64,000 bases of DNA from Chaunax sp. Z400 (lineage: Eukaryota; Chordata; Actinopteri; Lophiiformes; Chaunacidae): the NCBI GenBank assembly GCA_037577475.1, contig CM075188.1, forward strand, positions 11,332,501 through 11,396,500, written 5' to 3'. Shown here piece after piece: positions 1 through 10,399 of this stretch. Position 1 is the stretch's first letter; each line of letters starts with the position of its first letter. Position numbers and translations under genes: made by a program. Below the pieces are notes generated by a model. The model was given only the letters and a program-made list of their open reading frames with translations, searched no databases and was not told the origin of the DNA.

Positions 1-434
1 ACACTGAAAACCTATGAGCCATAGATTACTCAAACCCTTCACTGATCTACACGCTCTTATATAATGTATACATATCACAGTTTACAGTTAACATACAATA
101 GATTATTTTTTCACCTTACTCATTTTCATAATATATGAATAATATATGTAAGCAATGACACAGAATCACCATCCTGTGTTCTGTACTGCAAAAGCCACAA
201 AGAACATCTGAATGATGTGAACTTGTCTTTGAAAATATTAGATTTTGATGAACACCAGTATTCGCCTGTATCCAGATTGCTGTCTGCAGCACATGTTCCC
301 TCCATCACCTCAGTGCACCCTCTAATCATCCAAATAATTCTATTTAATAGAGCTATGCATTCTTTTCTGAACAACAGACATCATCAGTTTGTTGCTAAGT
401 CATTCTTTTGTTTTTATTAATCATATTTCTCTAG
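1..434. other. no recognised gene; upstream flank or intron of the CILP2-like gene
   Basis: AT-rich sequence with no convincing exon, promoter or repeat. The CILP2-like gene must have its signal-peptide exon further upstream, so this stretch is most likely intronic. Short open frames here lack splice-site support. Confidence 0.45.
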
Positions 435-545
435 AGGAAATGCTCAGGTTTCAGAAGACAGAGCAGACGAAAGAACTAGACAGTATGTCTCATCAGTCAG
501 GCAGGGGGTTTGGAAAGAACCGTGGACAATGCAAGGCTCTCTGGG
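435..545 (+). CDS. cilp2: putative upstream exon of the CILP2-like gene (linker before the WxxW domain)
   Basis: A 111-nt stretch lies between a ctag acceptor ending at 434 and a gtatat donor at 546. Read with one base carried over from a previous exon, it is open throughout (36 codons) and ends with one base left over. That is the phase needed to join the exon at 749. All upstream joins in this gene are phase 1, which supports it. The peptide is polar and basic (starts EMLRFQK, contains GRGFGKN). That resembles in character, not in sequence, the basic linker between signal peptide and WxxW domain in CILP proteins. The polypyrimidine tract is weak and no transcript evidence is visible, so this remains a candidate. 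Confidence 0.4.
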
Positions 546-748
546 GTATATGATTCAGATTCAAATTGCAGTAGCAGACCTCCTCCTTCTCTTAAAACTT
601 GTAACCTATCCCTGCTGATTTCCTTACCTCCTCCACTCTGTCCCTTGTTTCTGGCTCCTGAGTTGAATTGTTTTCATTCTTTCTGATGTTTTTCTTTGTT
701 ATCCTGACCCTCTATTTACATCTATGTTTCCACTCCATGTGCCTCCAG

Positions 749-1018
749 GCGTGACAGAATGGACGTCTTGGTTCAACATTGACCATCCTGGAGGGAACGG
801 AGACTACGAGCGCCTGGAGGCCATCCGTTTTTATTATAGGGAGAGAGTTTGCTCGCGGCCCATGGCTATGGAGGCTCGCACTACAGACTGGGTGGCGGCG
901 GCAGACACTGGGGAAGTTGTGCACTCAAGTCTGGAGAAGGGCTTCTGGTGCATCAACAAGGAACAGCCTCATGGCCGCGCTTGCTCCAACTACCATGTCC
1001 GCTTTCAGTGTCCCCCAG
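749..1018 (+). CDS. cilp2: CILP2-like exon: WxxW (mucin-2 type) domain
   Basis: Acceptor gcctccag ends at 748 and donor gtaggt starts at 1019. The exon encodes one complete WxxW domain of about 90 residues, opening with EWTSWFNIDHPGG and closing with NYHVRFQCPPG. Conserved tryptophans, the internal EARTTDW motif and the RVCSRP cysteine are visible. This domain is shared with gel-forming mucins and CILPs. Confidence 0.93.
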
Positions 1019-4000
1019 GTAGGTCTGATGACAGCAGCTCAGAGCTGTACAAGCTGTCTCGGATACATATGAACATTCAGTCATGCTGCGTATAGCACTA
1101 GTGTCACACTCTGTTATTCAATGTGTGTGTTTTAGAGCAGAGCTACTGGACAAAGTGGAGCGAGTGGGGTCCTTGTTCAACCACAGTTTGTAATGATGTG
1201 GGCATCCAGGTCCGCCAGAGGAAATGTGTGAACATCCAGCCCATGCCTCTTCTGTTGGTGCCAGCATGCCAGGGGCATCATTCAGAAAGGAGGGAGTGCT
1301 CCAACCCTCCATGTACAGGTGACAATCACATTTTTTTTTTTTTTTTTACCAGACTCTAACTAAGTTCAAGGTTACATGAGAACAAACATCTTTGCTGCTG
1401 GAGCAACTTTGATTTTGATACTCAGTGAAAGAGTTCGGTAAATGTTTGAAGGAACTTTAAGCCCAAATTCATCCATCCATCATCCATCCATCCATCTGTC
1501 CAGCAACACTTTCCAGCCCCTCCTGGGGAGTCGTGAGGCATTCTCAGGCTAGATGGACTATGTAATCCCGCCAGCGAGTTCTGGATGTAGCCCAGGGTCT
1601 CCTCCCATTTGGATGTGCCCAGGAAACTCCCAAAGGGAGGCGCCCATGAGGCATTCCTACCACCTCCTCACCCTCTCTTTAATGCTGAGCCAAACCACCC
1701 GATAGAAGCCCCTTGCATCCGTGATCTCGTTCTTTTGGTTGCTACTTAGAGCTCATGATCATAGGTGAAGGTTAGAATGCAGATCAGTAAATTGAGAACT
1801 TTGCTCTGTGGTTCAGCTCCCTCTTCTCCATGAAAGTACGATACAATGCCTGCATTACTGTTGCTGATGCTGCACCACCCTACCAAGCCAACTCTCATGA
1901 TCAATTTTCCAATCACTCATGAACAGGACCCCAACATGATTGAATTCTTTTGCTTGAGGTAGCTACTCACCCCAACCTGGAGGGAACCATGGCCTCAGAC
2001 TTGGAGGTGCAGATCCTCATGCTGGCCACTTCTCACTCTGCTGGAATAAACTTCAGTGCATGCTGAAGATGACGGACAATGTAAACATCAACGTGCATTT
2101 AAATGGTGATGCAATTGCTTAGCTTTGAAAAACATGACAAGACCTGCATAATCAGCCACTATGAGTCTTTTTATTGATACCATTTGAATGAAAGCTACTT
2201 TAATGTCCTCCAATAAAACTGGATTCCTTACAGTTATGATAGGTCAATGCTCTGTGCTTCACCCTAAACTATGCCTGCCTTGTGAAGGGTTGATAGGGTG
2301 GCTTGTATGAGATGTGGAGATCAAATTTAAACTGGAGTAAAAATGTCCTGTATACTGTTGTTTCAGGTGAGACTTTAATTCTATTATTGATTTTATATTT
2401 CCTGTTGAGTGGTTTCAAGCAGCTCCCTCCAGTGAGGAACCAGAACTCAGCTACTTTCAGTCAGAAATCTCTCAATTGCAGCTATTTAATCAAATGTCTT
2501 ATACCTTCTATGCTCACTATATAATTGTTTGCATGGAGTGCCCATTTATTACAAAGTTTAAATGACTTCATGAATTCCTGAAAAGATTGATCACAAATTT
2601 AAAAGAAAATTGTAAACTTTGTTTCTCCATGTGATCAGCCAAGTGGAGTCCGTGGGGCCGGTGGGGGGCATGTTCTGTGACCTGTGGTGGAGGTCGCAGG
2701 ATAAGGAGGAGGACCTGCCTGAGGACCTCATTGACAGTTCAGTGCACTGGACGGCCTGCTGAAATTCAGAAGTGTGGGAAGAGTCCATGCCCAGGTGAGC
2801 TGAGCTTATGCTGTAAAAGCCATATTTTTTTCTTTATGTTTGTGTCTTTATCAGTCTGTGCTCACGTCTCTGTGCCCTTCTCCCTACAGCCAAATGTCAT
2901 CGCGTGTGCGACGAGGGTCGTCCAAATGAGGACTGTAGCCAGTGTGTGTGTAACAGCCACGTGCTGCACGGAGAGGTCCACAGTGTGACTGGTGTGCCTG
3001 TGGCAGGAGCATTGGTGGCACTGGTCAGCCAACCCAAGATAATCCGTGCTCGTACAGATGCCAAAGGCCAGTTCAGGCTCACAGAAGTCTGCTCCTCCAG
3101 CTCGACACTGATCTCCATCAGGAAGGAGAAGTTTTCTCCGATCACTGTCTCTACCTTTAGTAACACCACAGGTTTGTCGTGGGTACATGCTGTCCTCAAA
3201 TCTGCCGGTGAGTTACTTAAAAGGCTGTTAATGAAAAAATAATTATTTATTTATTTTATTTAAAAAAAACTATTAAAACTGTAAAGTGTATGATGCTTTT
3301 ATTAAATCAAAAATATAGTTCATAGCATACTTCAGTATTATTTGAAGATATTCTTGGCTATTCCTTAAATGTGAACTATTTTCATGAATAAAAGGTTCCT
3401 GATTCCCATTATTAGAATTCGAAAGAGACGTAAAGTAAATCCTTCAATCATATTCTCAGTACAGAGAAAGCAGGAAATTGACAAAACAGCAGCATAAATA
3501 GTCTGGCCTATTGTAAGACTGGTCCGGAGGTCTGGTTGCATGGAGACCAAATAAAAATAGACCTGTGCTACATTCAAAGTGCAATTCCCTCAAGAACAAT
3601 TTTTCACAAGCACAGAGACATGTGAGAGTAAGGTGTAATACTTGACTGAGCTTTATGAGGTCTCAAAACTCTGCAGTACCATTCTCAGCAGTCAGAGTTA
3701 AGTTTTGAGGGTTGGCTCCTTTCTGCTCTCCACAGAAAAGCCGTATATCGTGAAGCACCCAGAGGACAAAGTGCGTTATGTAGGAGGACGAGTGCTGTTG
3801 TGCTGCAAAGCAATGGGATCACCATCACCTGACAAATACTACTGGTAAGATGAATAGTAGCGCTGCCACATTAATCACATGGCAGTCTGTTTTGGTCTCC
3901 GCTTTTTTTGCTAAAAACACCCGCTGTGGCTGTCATTGATGAAAGTGAAGCAAAACAGTAAAGATGCTAAATCACTCTGTAGAGCTGAGGAGAACTCCAG

Positions 4001-7000
4001 AGTTGATATCTCTGGTTCATCACTACAAGCATGCACTAGTACGAGTGGTAATGTGGTAATGTTTTCCTATGCATTTAATTGATGTTGTCTATCACAAGCA
4101 ATATTTAGATATTTAAAAAATGAAGAGAGAAAACTGGAGCGCTGCTGGTGTCCCTCAAACCAACAAAGGAGAGTGGAAGAATTATGACCAAAAAAGGCAT
4201 GAAAAAAATTTAGTTAAAAAGTTAAAAAAGTTAAAAGGCATTTAATTAAATTGGGCTAGAGTCATTAAAAACACCAGGGCGTGTTGGCATATTGGATCAA
4301 TGCCCTTAAGGCCACCAGTTACCCCTGTCTTACTGAGGATTTTGATTTCCCGTCTTTTCTATAAAATTATCATATTGTCATCTCCGTTATACATTTGACG
4401 TGGTACTTTTATTCTATATTTATTTTTGTTATTTTATCAACCAATGTTGCTTTTCCATTTTCATTGTTATTCCCTATTGCAGGTTTATCGTTCTTAGACA
4501 AATGTGGACAAATGTGGACAAATGTAGACAGCCTGTGTGACTTTCAAGACTTAGAGGACAGAGAGAGAATTAACCAAATTCTCACCGTTGCCCCTAGAGG
4601 CTGAAAGAAAACGATGCATCCTCTCAGTGTCACACCTGCGATGATTTAAACTATTATTACTCTGGTTGTTTCTTAGTGTTTCTACACCCTCAAGAAGGCG
4701 TAAGCTGACACGCGTTGGTGTTTTTAATGACTCTAGCCCATTGAAGTAAAGGTCTTTTAACTTTTCAAACTACTTTGAGTGCCTGGACCTGGATTTTTTA
4801 AAATGCTTTTTTGGCCATAATTCTTCCATTCTTTTTTATTTAAAAAATGTTATCTTTGTTTTCTCTGTAACTTACTTTTCAAGGTACCACAATGGGACTC
4901 TGCTGGACAGGAAGGTGTATAAATATGAGGAGGACCTTGTTTTGCGAGACTTGAAGCCAGAGCAGTCAGGGCAGTACTACTGCAAAACCAGCAGCCCTGC
5001 AGGCAGCATCAAGTCCTCTCCATCCTTCCTCACTGTGATTGGTATGTGCAGTAAAATCTCACGTCTATTCTGACAGCAATTGCATCTCACCATTAGTGTA
5101 ATTCTATAGATGTTTTCCACTATCACATAACCCCAGTCACATAGTTAAAGATGCTCTCTGTAGGACAGTATTTACCACATTAATCTGCTGGTTTGACAGC
5201 AGACACATAATAGTGGCTATAAAATGTTAACCACTCAGAGGCTGTGGGGCTAAACAGAAAAAATTAAAGCTGCAAACACACATCACAGACATACTAATCT
5301 GCACAAACTCAGACGTTTCAACTTTTCATCTATGAGGTCTTAAGATTTTAGATGCAGCAGATTTTAGATGTGCAAGAATGCACTAAAATTTCACATATAA
5401 CAACTTCCTGTGTCAAAGCAAAACATCTAAATTTATTGTGCCATCGTTCAACAGAAACACAAACTTCAAAAATTTTTTCATTGTTATAGTGTTAAGCTTT
5501 GCTGACCAAAATTGAAGTAAATCGGATTAAATCTCTAGGAGGTCATTGAATAAACAGTATGCAGTACCTGCTGCTATCGGTCTCTGAAAAAAAAGTTGTA
5601 AGTAGCATGGGATCATGGGAGTTGTTGTCTTTATCGCTGAGCAACATTATTGCCAATGAAAATCTCTCTGACTCGACTCATAAATGTTCACATATAAGGA
5701 AATTTCCTCTAAATTTCTAAATTTTTTATTCACGTTAAGTTTAGTCACGTTAACAGACGTCTTTCCTCACTCTCCGACTCTCTACCAGGCACAGGTGACC
5801 AAATGAACCCTCCGATAGTCATACTCTTAAGTTTGGGTTGTGGCACCAAGAGGATTTTACGTAGCTCTATTTATAATACACGTGACAAATGATTTTCATA
5901 CATGTAGGTTAAACTTGCCACAAGGGCTGCTCTTTAGGAGGTGCTAAATACCAATTACCAGGGCCCATAAAATGTGTGTGCATAGTTTCATGAGGTTTTG
6001 CCCACCTTTAGGCCGTCAAAAATGTGATTCACTTCATGAAGTAAGACAACAGTAAGACTTATGGAAGGGTTGATCCTCCTCACGATCCAATCTCAAAAAG
6101 TTTATTCCTTCAGTCAAAAAGTTACTAAAAGCTCCCTTTCAGTCAGTTCCACGTGATGTAATGTGAACTGTAATTCATCATCATCAGCCTAGAAAGAACA
6201 TAATTCACTATGATGACAGCAAGAGGCACATAGGGATTATTTTTCTGGGTGGCTGATATCTCAGTGCATTTGTGTGTGACATATTAATTCAAAGGTTTGT
6301 CAGGGTCTAAGTAAATCCACTGGTAAAAAATAAATAACCTCAATTCATTTTAATGTATGAAAAGCTGCTGCCTCCGAGACTGATTCCACACCTTCAGTGG
6401 ACTGTCAGGGTTAAGATCCCACAAAGTCATCCATGAACGAAATCACAGTATCCAACAACTGAGGGAGAAAAGTCAGATTACAGACTATATGTCATTGGAA
6501 AAAAACATTACATGTCAAGAAAATATTAAAATCAAAATATCACGTCTCACACAATCTGGCTGTGCTTGGAGCTATACGTTTTTATTATGTTTTCATTGGT
6601 TGAACTTATATGGCTTCATAATTGGAATTCATTATTGTATAAGATGGCTCTGGACTTCGTAAAAACTCAAGCTTGATTTATCCAGAACACCCAGCGTTGA
6701 AGTGATTTCCAAGACTGTCAATAAATCCTGTTTCTTTTCTCTCCTAGTGTGAGAAAAGTATGTATTTCCACATCCGTATGGGAAAATGACACGTTCCAAA
6801 TATCCTACAGGTGCTTGTTAGCAAAAACGTAGATTAAAAAGCAGGGTTTTCATAGAGGACTGCTAAAGCAATTCTTCCCAGGCCACCAGCAAATCCCTGC
6901 TCTCCAAAAGTAATTATGGCAAGACACATTGTATGTGTGCAGGACAACACCTGCAGCTCAGAGCAAGATGAAAAATTTCCCTTACTCTTTCAACACAGCG

Positions 7001-10000
7001 TGGTTTCTTCTCACATTTTACATTATGCAGAGATTTAATTTCATATTAAATGTGTTCACCATAGCTCATACAGGTGAGCAGAAGCTACATAATTTAATGT
7101 CAAAGGAAACTCAAAGCCCTGTTGGTAAAGTCGTTAGTGTGGTAATGATATTTCATACGTGTCACACTGCTCCATGTGTCTGCAATTATGGACCTTGGGA
7201 GATATAGAGTTTAACAAGGATATTTGACTATAAACTCAACAATGATATCATTCACATTAATTATTCTGACAATTTCTGAGTGACGAGCAATTCTTTCTTT
7301 CCAACTCCCGTCTGGATGGTTGGTAAATAAATCTTCCATTCAATTTCATGTCTAATGGCCCTTTCATGCATATTGTATCGTCCAACTTGGCTGCTCACAT
7401 GTATTTTCAGGCCATACAGACATTTTGTGGCTTTTTTACACATTTTTTAAGTGTGCAACTTGCAAATTTCATTTTATTCGATATGCACATGTCCTATTCC
7501 ACTCATGCACTGATATACAATTAATTGCTCAGTATCCATCATTTACATCATTAAAATCTAAGTACAGGTAGGTTATTTTCACATCCTCAACAAGTCTATG
7601 TTCATTTTTGAAAGCATAGCAGTGTCTAACACAGGAATCATTTGCACATTTTTTCCACTTTCATCTTTTATATACAGTACTGTGCAAAAGTCTTAGGCAG
7701 GTGTGAAGAAATGCTGTTAAGTAAGAATGCTTTCAAAAATATAAAATGTAATTGTTTATTTTTATCGATTTACAAAATGCAAAGTGAGCGAACAGAAGAA
7801 AAACCTAAATCAAATCAATATTGTGTGTGACCACCCTTTGCCTTCAAAACAGCGTAAATTCTTTACAGCATTTCTTCACACCTGCCTAAGACTTTTGCAC
7901 AGTACTGTACATCGGATAACTAATGTGTCTTTTACATGTGTCATATCAATATTACATTAATGTATGTAATTTATCAAATTCACAGCAAGGGGAACACCAG
8001 CTTGCAATGCCACCCCTGAGACATACCTCATCAGATTGCCGATCGACTGTGTACAACCAGGGACCAGCTCCCAGTACTACAACGCTGGCCGCTGCCCTCA
8101 TAACAAATGTGCAGGCTCCCTAGACTTTGATTTGCGCTGCAAAGATGGAAATACATTCTGCTGTGGGGTCCATAATATGGAAACGCGAATGATTGACTGT
8201 GGGAGCTACAGTCTCCCTATCCGGGCTGTGACACAGTGCAGCTGTCACAAGTGTGTGCAACCAACTGTGCTGGTTCGTGGTAGAGTTGTCTCAGCTGACA
8301 ATGATGAGCCTCTGCGTTTTGGCCATATTTATATTGGCAAAGAGAGGGTGGGCACTACTGGATACCAAGGAAGTTTCACATTAGAAATTACTCCTGATAC
8401 ACAGAGATTAGTGGTAAATTTTGTTGATCCCACTGAGAAGTTTATCGACACTCCTAAGGTGTTTGTCTTTGATAAGAAAGGTGGATCCATCTACCATGAT
8501 GTGAGGGTCATGAGAAAAAAGACACCGATTGATATCAACGCAGCAGAGACCAACTCTATTTACCTCGGAGAAATTAAAGGGGAAGACCCGATTGGTCAGT
8601 TGGTTATTCCTCCGAACTCCTTCCACAAGAACAATGGAGAAATCTATGAGGGGACTGTGAAAGCCAGCGTCACATTCATTGACCCAAGAAATATCACCAC
8701 AGCGGCTGCGGCCCCTGGTGATCTAAACTTTGTGGATGATGAGGGTGACATGCTCCCTTTAAGGACCTACGGTATGTTCTCTGTGGATTTCAGAGATGAG
8801 AGCAATAAGGAGGCACTTGGAGCTGGAGCAGTTCAAGTGCTTCTTGACACACAGCATGTCAAAATGCAAGAGCACATTCCCCAAATGAAACTGTGGTCTT
8901 TAAACCCAGATACAGGACTCTGGGAAGAGGAAAGTGACTTCTCCTACACCACAACAACTACTGGTGGACATGGGCGGAGCAAACGAGAGGAGCGCTCATT
9001 CCTCATAGGCAACATGGAGATTAGAGAACGTAGGCTCTTCAATTTAGATGTGCCTGAAAACAGACGCTGCTACGTCAAAGTCCGCGCCTACATGAGTGAC
9101 AAGTTCTTACCTAGTGAACAGCTGGAGAGTGTTGTGATCACCTTGATAAACTTGGAACCCAAACCTGGTTATTCCTCTAATCCTAGGGCATGGGGGCGTT
9201 TTGACAGTGTCATAACTGGATCCAACGGAGCCTGTTTACCAGCTTTCTGTGATGCTCAAAGGCTCGATGCTTACACAGCTTATGTCACAGCAATGATGGG
9301 TGGGGAAGAACTGGAAGCAGCTCCGTCTTCCCCCAAGATGAATCCAAATATCATTGGAGTGTCTCAGCCATACCTGGATAAAATAGACTACCAGCGGGCA
9401 GACCATGATGATCCAGCTCTAAAGAAAACATCTTTCAGAATCAACTTAGCAAAGCCGAACCAAAACAACTTTGATGAGACAAATGGGCCAATATATCCAT
9501 ATCAGAATTTATTAGGTTGTGAAAATGCTCCTGTTGATGCAAATCATTTCAGATTCTTCAGAGTGGAAAAGGACAAGTATGAATACAATGTTGTTCCCTT
9601 TGAGGAGACTGATTTGACAACCTGGACTGGAGACTACCTTTCTTGGTGGCCTAATCCCCAAGAATTCCGAGCATGCTACATTAAGGTCAAGATCCATGGA
9701 CAGAAGGAAGTGATGGTCAGGTCGAGGAATCTGGGAGGAACACACAGGGAAACAAAGGGTAAACTTTATGGCATCAGAGACATTCGCAGCACCCGGGATA
9801 TGCGAGAGGCCAACACCTCAGCAGCATGTGTAGAGTTCAAATGCAGTGGGATGTTGTTTGACCAAGCTCAAGTGGACAGATCCCTCATAGCAGTACTTCC
9901 TCAGGGTAACTGTCGCAGGATTGGCACCAACAGCCTCCTACAAGAATATCTCATCAAACATCCACCAGTCGCTCAAAACAATGAGTCTAATGTATTCACC

Positions 10001-10399
10001 ATGCTAGCTCCTGTTGATCCTTTGGGACACAACTATGGCATCTACACAGTCACAGACCAGAATCCCAAGGTGGCCAAGGAGATTGCCATTGGCCGCTGTT
10101 TTGATGGCACCTCAGATGGTTTCTCCAGGGAGATGAAGTCAGACTATGGAGTGGCTCTGACCTTCAGCTGTCCAGCGAGGAAAATTAACAGAGAAAGTCT
10201 TTTCCAACGTCTGCAGACCAACCCAGCTCAGACTCTATCTCAGATGGCCAGGGACATGAGGGAGTCAGAGGGTCTGCAGGTGCAGAGATCATCCACCCGG
10301 ATAGTGGCCTATCCTTCTGAGCAACGGGACAGGACAGGTCGCAGAGTCAGCTCTTCAACCAGAAGGAGAGTGTCCATGCGCACACAGCAACGCCAATAG
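749..10399 (+). CDS. cilp2: cartilage intermediate layer protein, CILP2-like (5' end missing)
   Basis: This is a secreted extracellular-matrix glycoprotein. Exons are 749-1018, 1136-1318, 2639-2794, 2890-3207, 3736-3844, 4884-5041 and 7986-10399, all with GT-AG borders and matching phases (1,1,1,1,2,1). Together they encode about 1,201 residues. Domain order is WxxW domain, two TSP1 repeats, a CarboxypepD_reg-like beta sandwich, an Ig domain, and the long CILP C-terminal region with a furin-type site. CILP2 is preferred over CILP1 because, as remembered, mammalian CILP2 shares local strings such as EWTSWFN, NYHVRF, FRINLAKP, GFSREMK and SLFQRL, and a short RQ terminus. The signal-peptide exon and start codon lie outside the window. 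Length exceeds mammalian CILP2 (about 1,150 aa) partly because of an extra TSP1 exon. The family is best known from cartilage matrix; the role here is inferred from homology. Family assignment is near certain; CILP2 versus CILP1 is about 80% sure. Confidence 0.93.
1136..1318 (+). CDS. cilp2: CILP2-like exon: first TSP1 repeat (extra copy)
   Basis: Acceptor ttttag ends at 1135 and donor gtgaca starts at 1319; the exon is phase 1-1. It encodes a thrombospondin type 1 repeat with the WTKWSEWGPCS tryptophan ladder, a VGIQVRQRKC strand and a terminal CSNPPC. The CSxTCG motif is altered to STTVCND. Mammalian CILP1 and CILP2 have one TSP1 repeat as remembered, so this is an additional repeat. Confidence 0.9.
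1471..2078 (-). mobile_element. degraded non-LTR retrotransposon (LINE) fragment in CILP2 intron
   Basis: On the - strand this matches the remembered 3' part of a very common fish LINE reverse-transcriptase ORF. Landmarks on the + strand are ccatggcctcagacttggag near 1990, gatctcgttcttttggttgc near 1722, and cctcccatttggatgtgccc near 1602. It begins beside a short CATC tract. Indels and stops break every frame, so it is a dead copy. The exact family (RTE/Rex-like) is not determined. Confidence 0.7.
2639..2794 (+). CDS. cilp2: CILP2-like exon: second TSP1 repeat
   Basis: Acceptor gatcag ends at 2638 and donor gtgagc starts at 2795; the 156-nt exon is phase 1-1. It encodes a canonical TSP1 repeat: WSPWGRWGACS, then VTCGGGRRIRRRTC, then IQKCGKSPCPG. 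The GGGRRIRRR and GRPxExQKC strings resemble the single TSP1 of mammalian CILP2, so this is the likely orthologous repeat. Confidence 0.93.
2890..3207 (+). CDS. cilp2: CILP2-like exon: CarboxypepD_reg-like domain
   Basis: Acceptor ccctacag ends at 2889 and donor gtgagt starts at 3208. The 318-nt phase 1-1 exon encodes a cysteine-rich linker (CHRVCDEGRP...CSQCVCNSH). A beta-sandwich repeat follows (GEVHSVTGVPVAGALVAL, then TDAKGQFRL) typical of carboxypeptidase-regulatory-like domains. One NTT N-glycosylation sequon lies near the end. Confidence 0.9.
3736..3844 (+). CDS. cilp2: CILP2-like exon: first half of Ig domain
   Basis: Acceptor ctccacag ends at 3735 and donor gtaaga starts at 3845. 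It encodes KPYIVKHPEDKVRYVGGRV and the B-strand cysteines LLCCKA. The phase-2 end splits the conserved core tryptophan codon (YYW) across the intron. Confidence 0.9.
4172..4832. mobile_element. foldback (long inverted-repeat) element in the Ig-splitting intron
   Basis: The arms at about 4172-4288 and 4706-4832 are inverted copies of each other. Both carry gggctagagtcattaaaaac with a following acacca, and both carry ggaagaattatg followed by ccaaaaaa. Spacing of the matches is similar in both arms, with substitutions and small indels. The roughly 415-bp centre has no transposase frame. This looks like a non-autonomous DNA transposon; ends and target duplication were not pinned down. Confidence 0.65.
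4884..5041 (+). CDS. cilp2: CILP2-like exon: second half of Ig domain
   Basis: Acceptor ttttcaag ends at 4883 and donor gtatgt starts at 5042. It encodes YHNGTLLDRKVYKYEEDLVL and the F-strand motif LKPEQSGQYYCK, including the DxxxYxC-like cysteine. An NGT sequon is present. The exon ends in phase 1. Confidence 0.9.
5042..7985 (+). other. cilp2: 2.9-kb CILP2-like intron
   Basis: This intron joins the Ig exon to the large terminal exon. It contains the MITE at 7675-7907. The remainder is AT-rich sequence in which no exon or classified repeat was recognised. Confidence 0.75.
7675..7907. mobile_element. 233-bp MITE, mariner/Tc1-type ends
   Basis: Terminal inverted repeats of about 40 bp (cagtactgtgcaaaagtctt ... 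with caggtgtgaagaaatgctgt inside) face each other. They are flanked by TA on both sides (7673-7674 and 7908-7909), as expected for Tc1/mariner insertion. The interior carries remains of the usual terminal region (gtgtgaccaccctttgcctt) but no transposase. The near-identical arms suggest a relatively young copy. Confidence 0.85.
7986..10399 (+). CDS. cilp2: CILP2-like terminal coding exon (2.4 kb)
   Basis: Acceptor ttcacag ends at 7985; the phase-1 join restores an uninterrupted frame to TAG at 10397-10399. It begins ARGTPACNATPETYLIRLP and covers the cysteine-rich linker, a second CarboxypepD_reg-like segment (VRGRVVSADNDEPLRFGH), the region up to the furin-type site, and the whole C-terminal half. 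The C-terminal half contains AWGRFDSVITG, EFRACYIKVKI and PLGHNYGIYTVTDQ. The C terminus is basic and Arg/Ser-rich. Confidence 0.95.
8975..8986 (+). other. cilp2: predicted furin cleavage site RSKR in CILP2-like protein
   Basis: The codons spell R-S-K-R followed by EERSF, matching the furin consensus R-X-K/R-R. CILP1 is known to be cleaved at the equivalent place into N- and C-terminal fragments. Cleavage here is inferred from that position and motif. Confidence 0.75.

Noticed and set aside
749..10399. assignment as CILP1 instead of CILP2
   Set aside because: Both share the architecture, but local strings, the C terminus and the second TSP1 repeat look closer to remembered CILP2. A tree would settle it.
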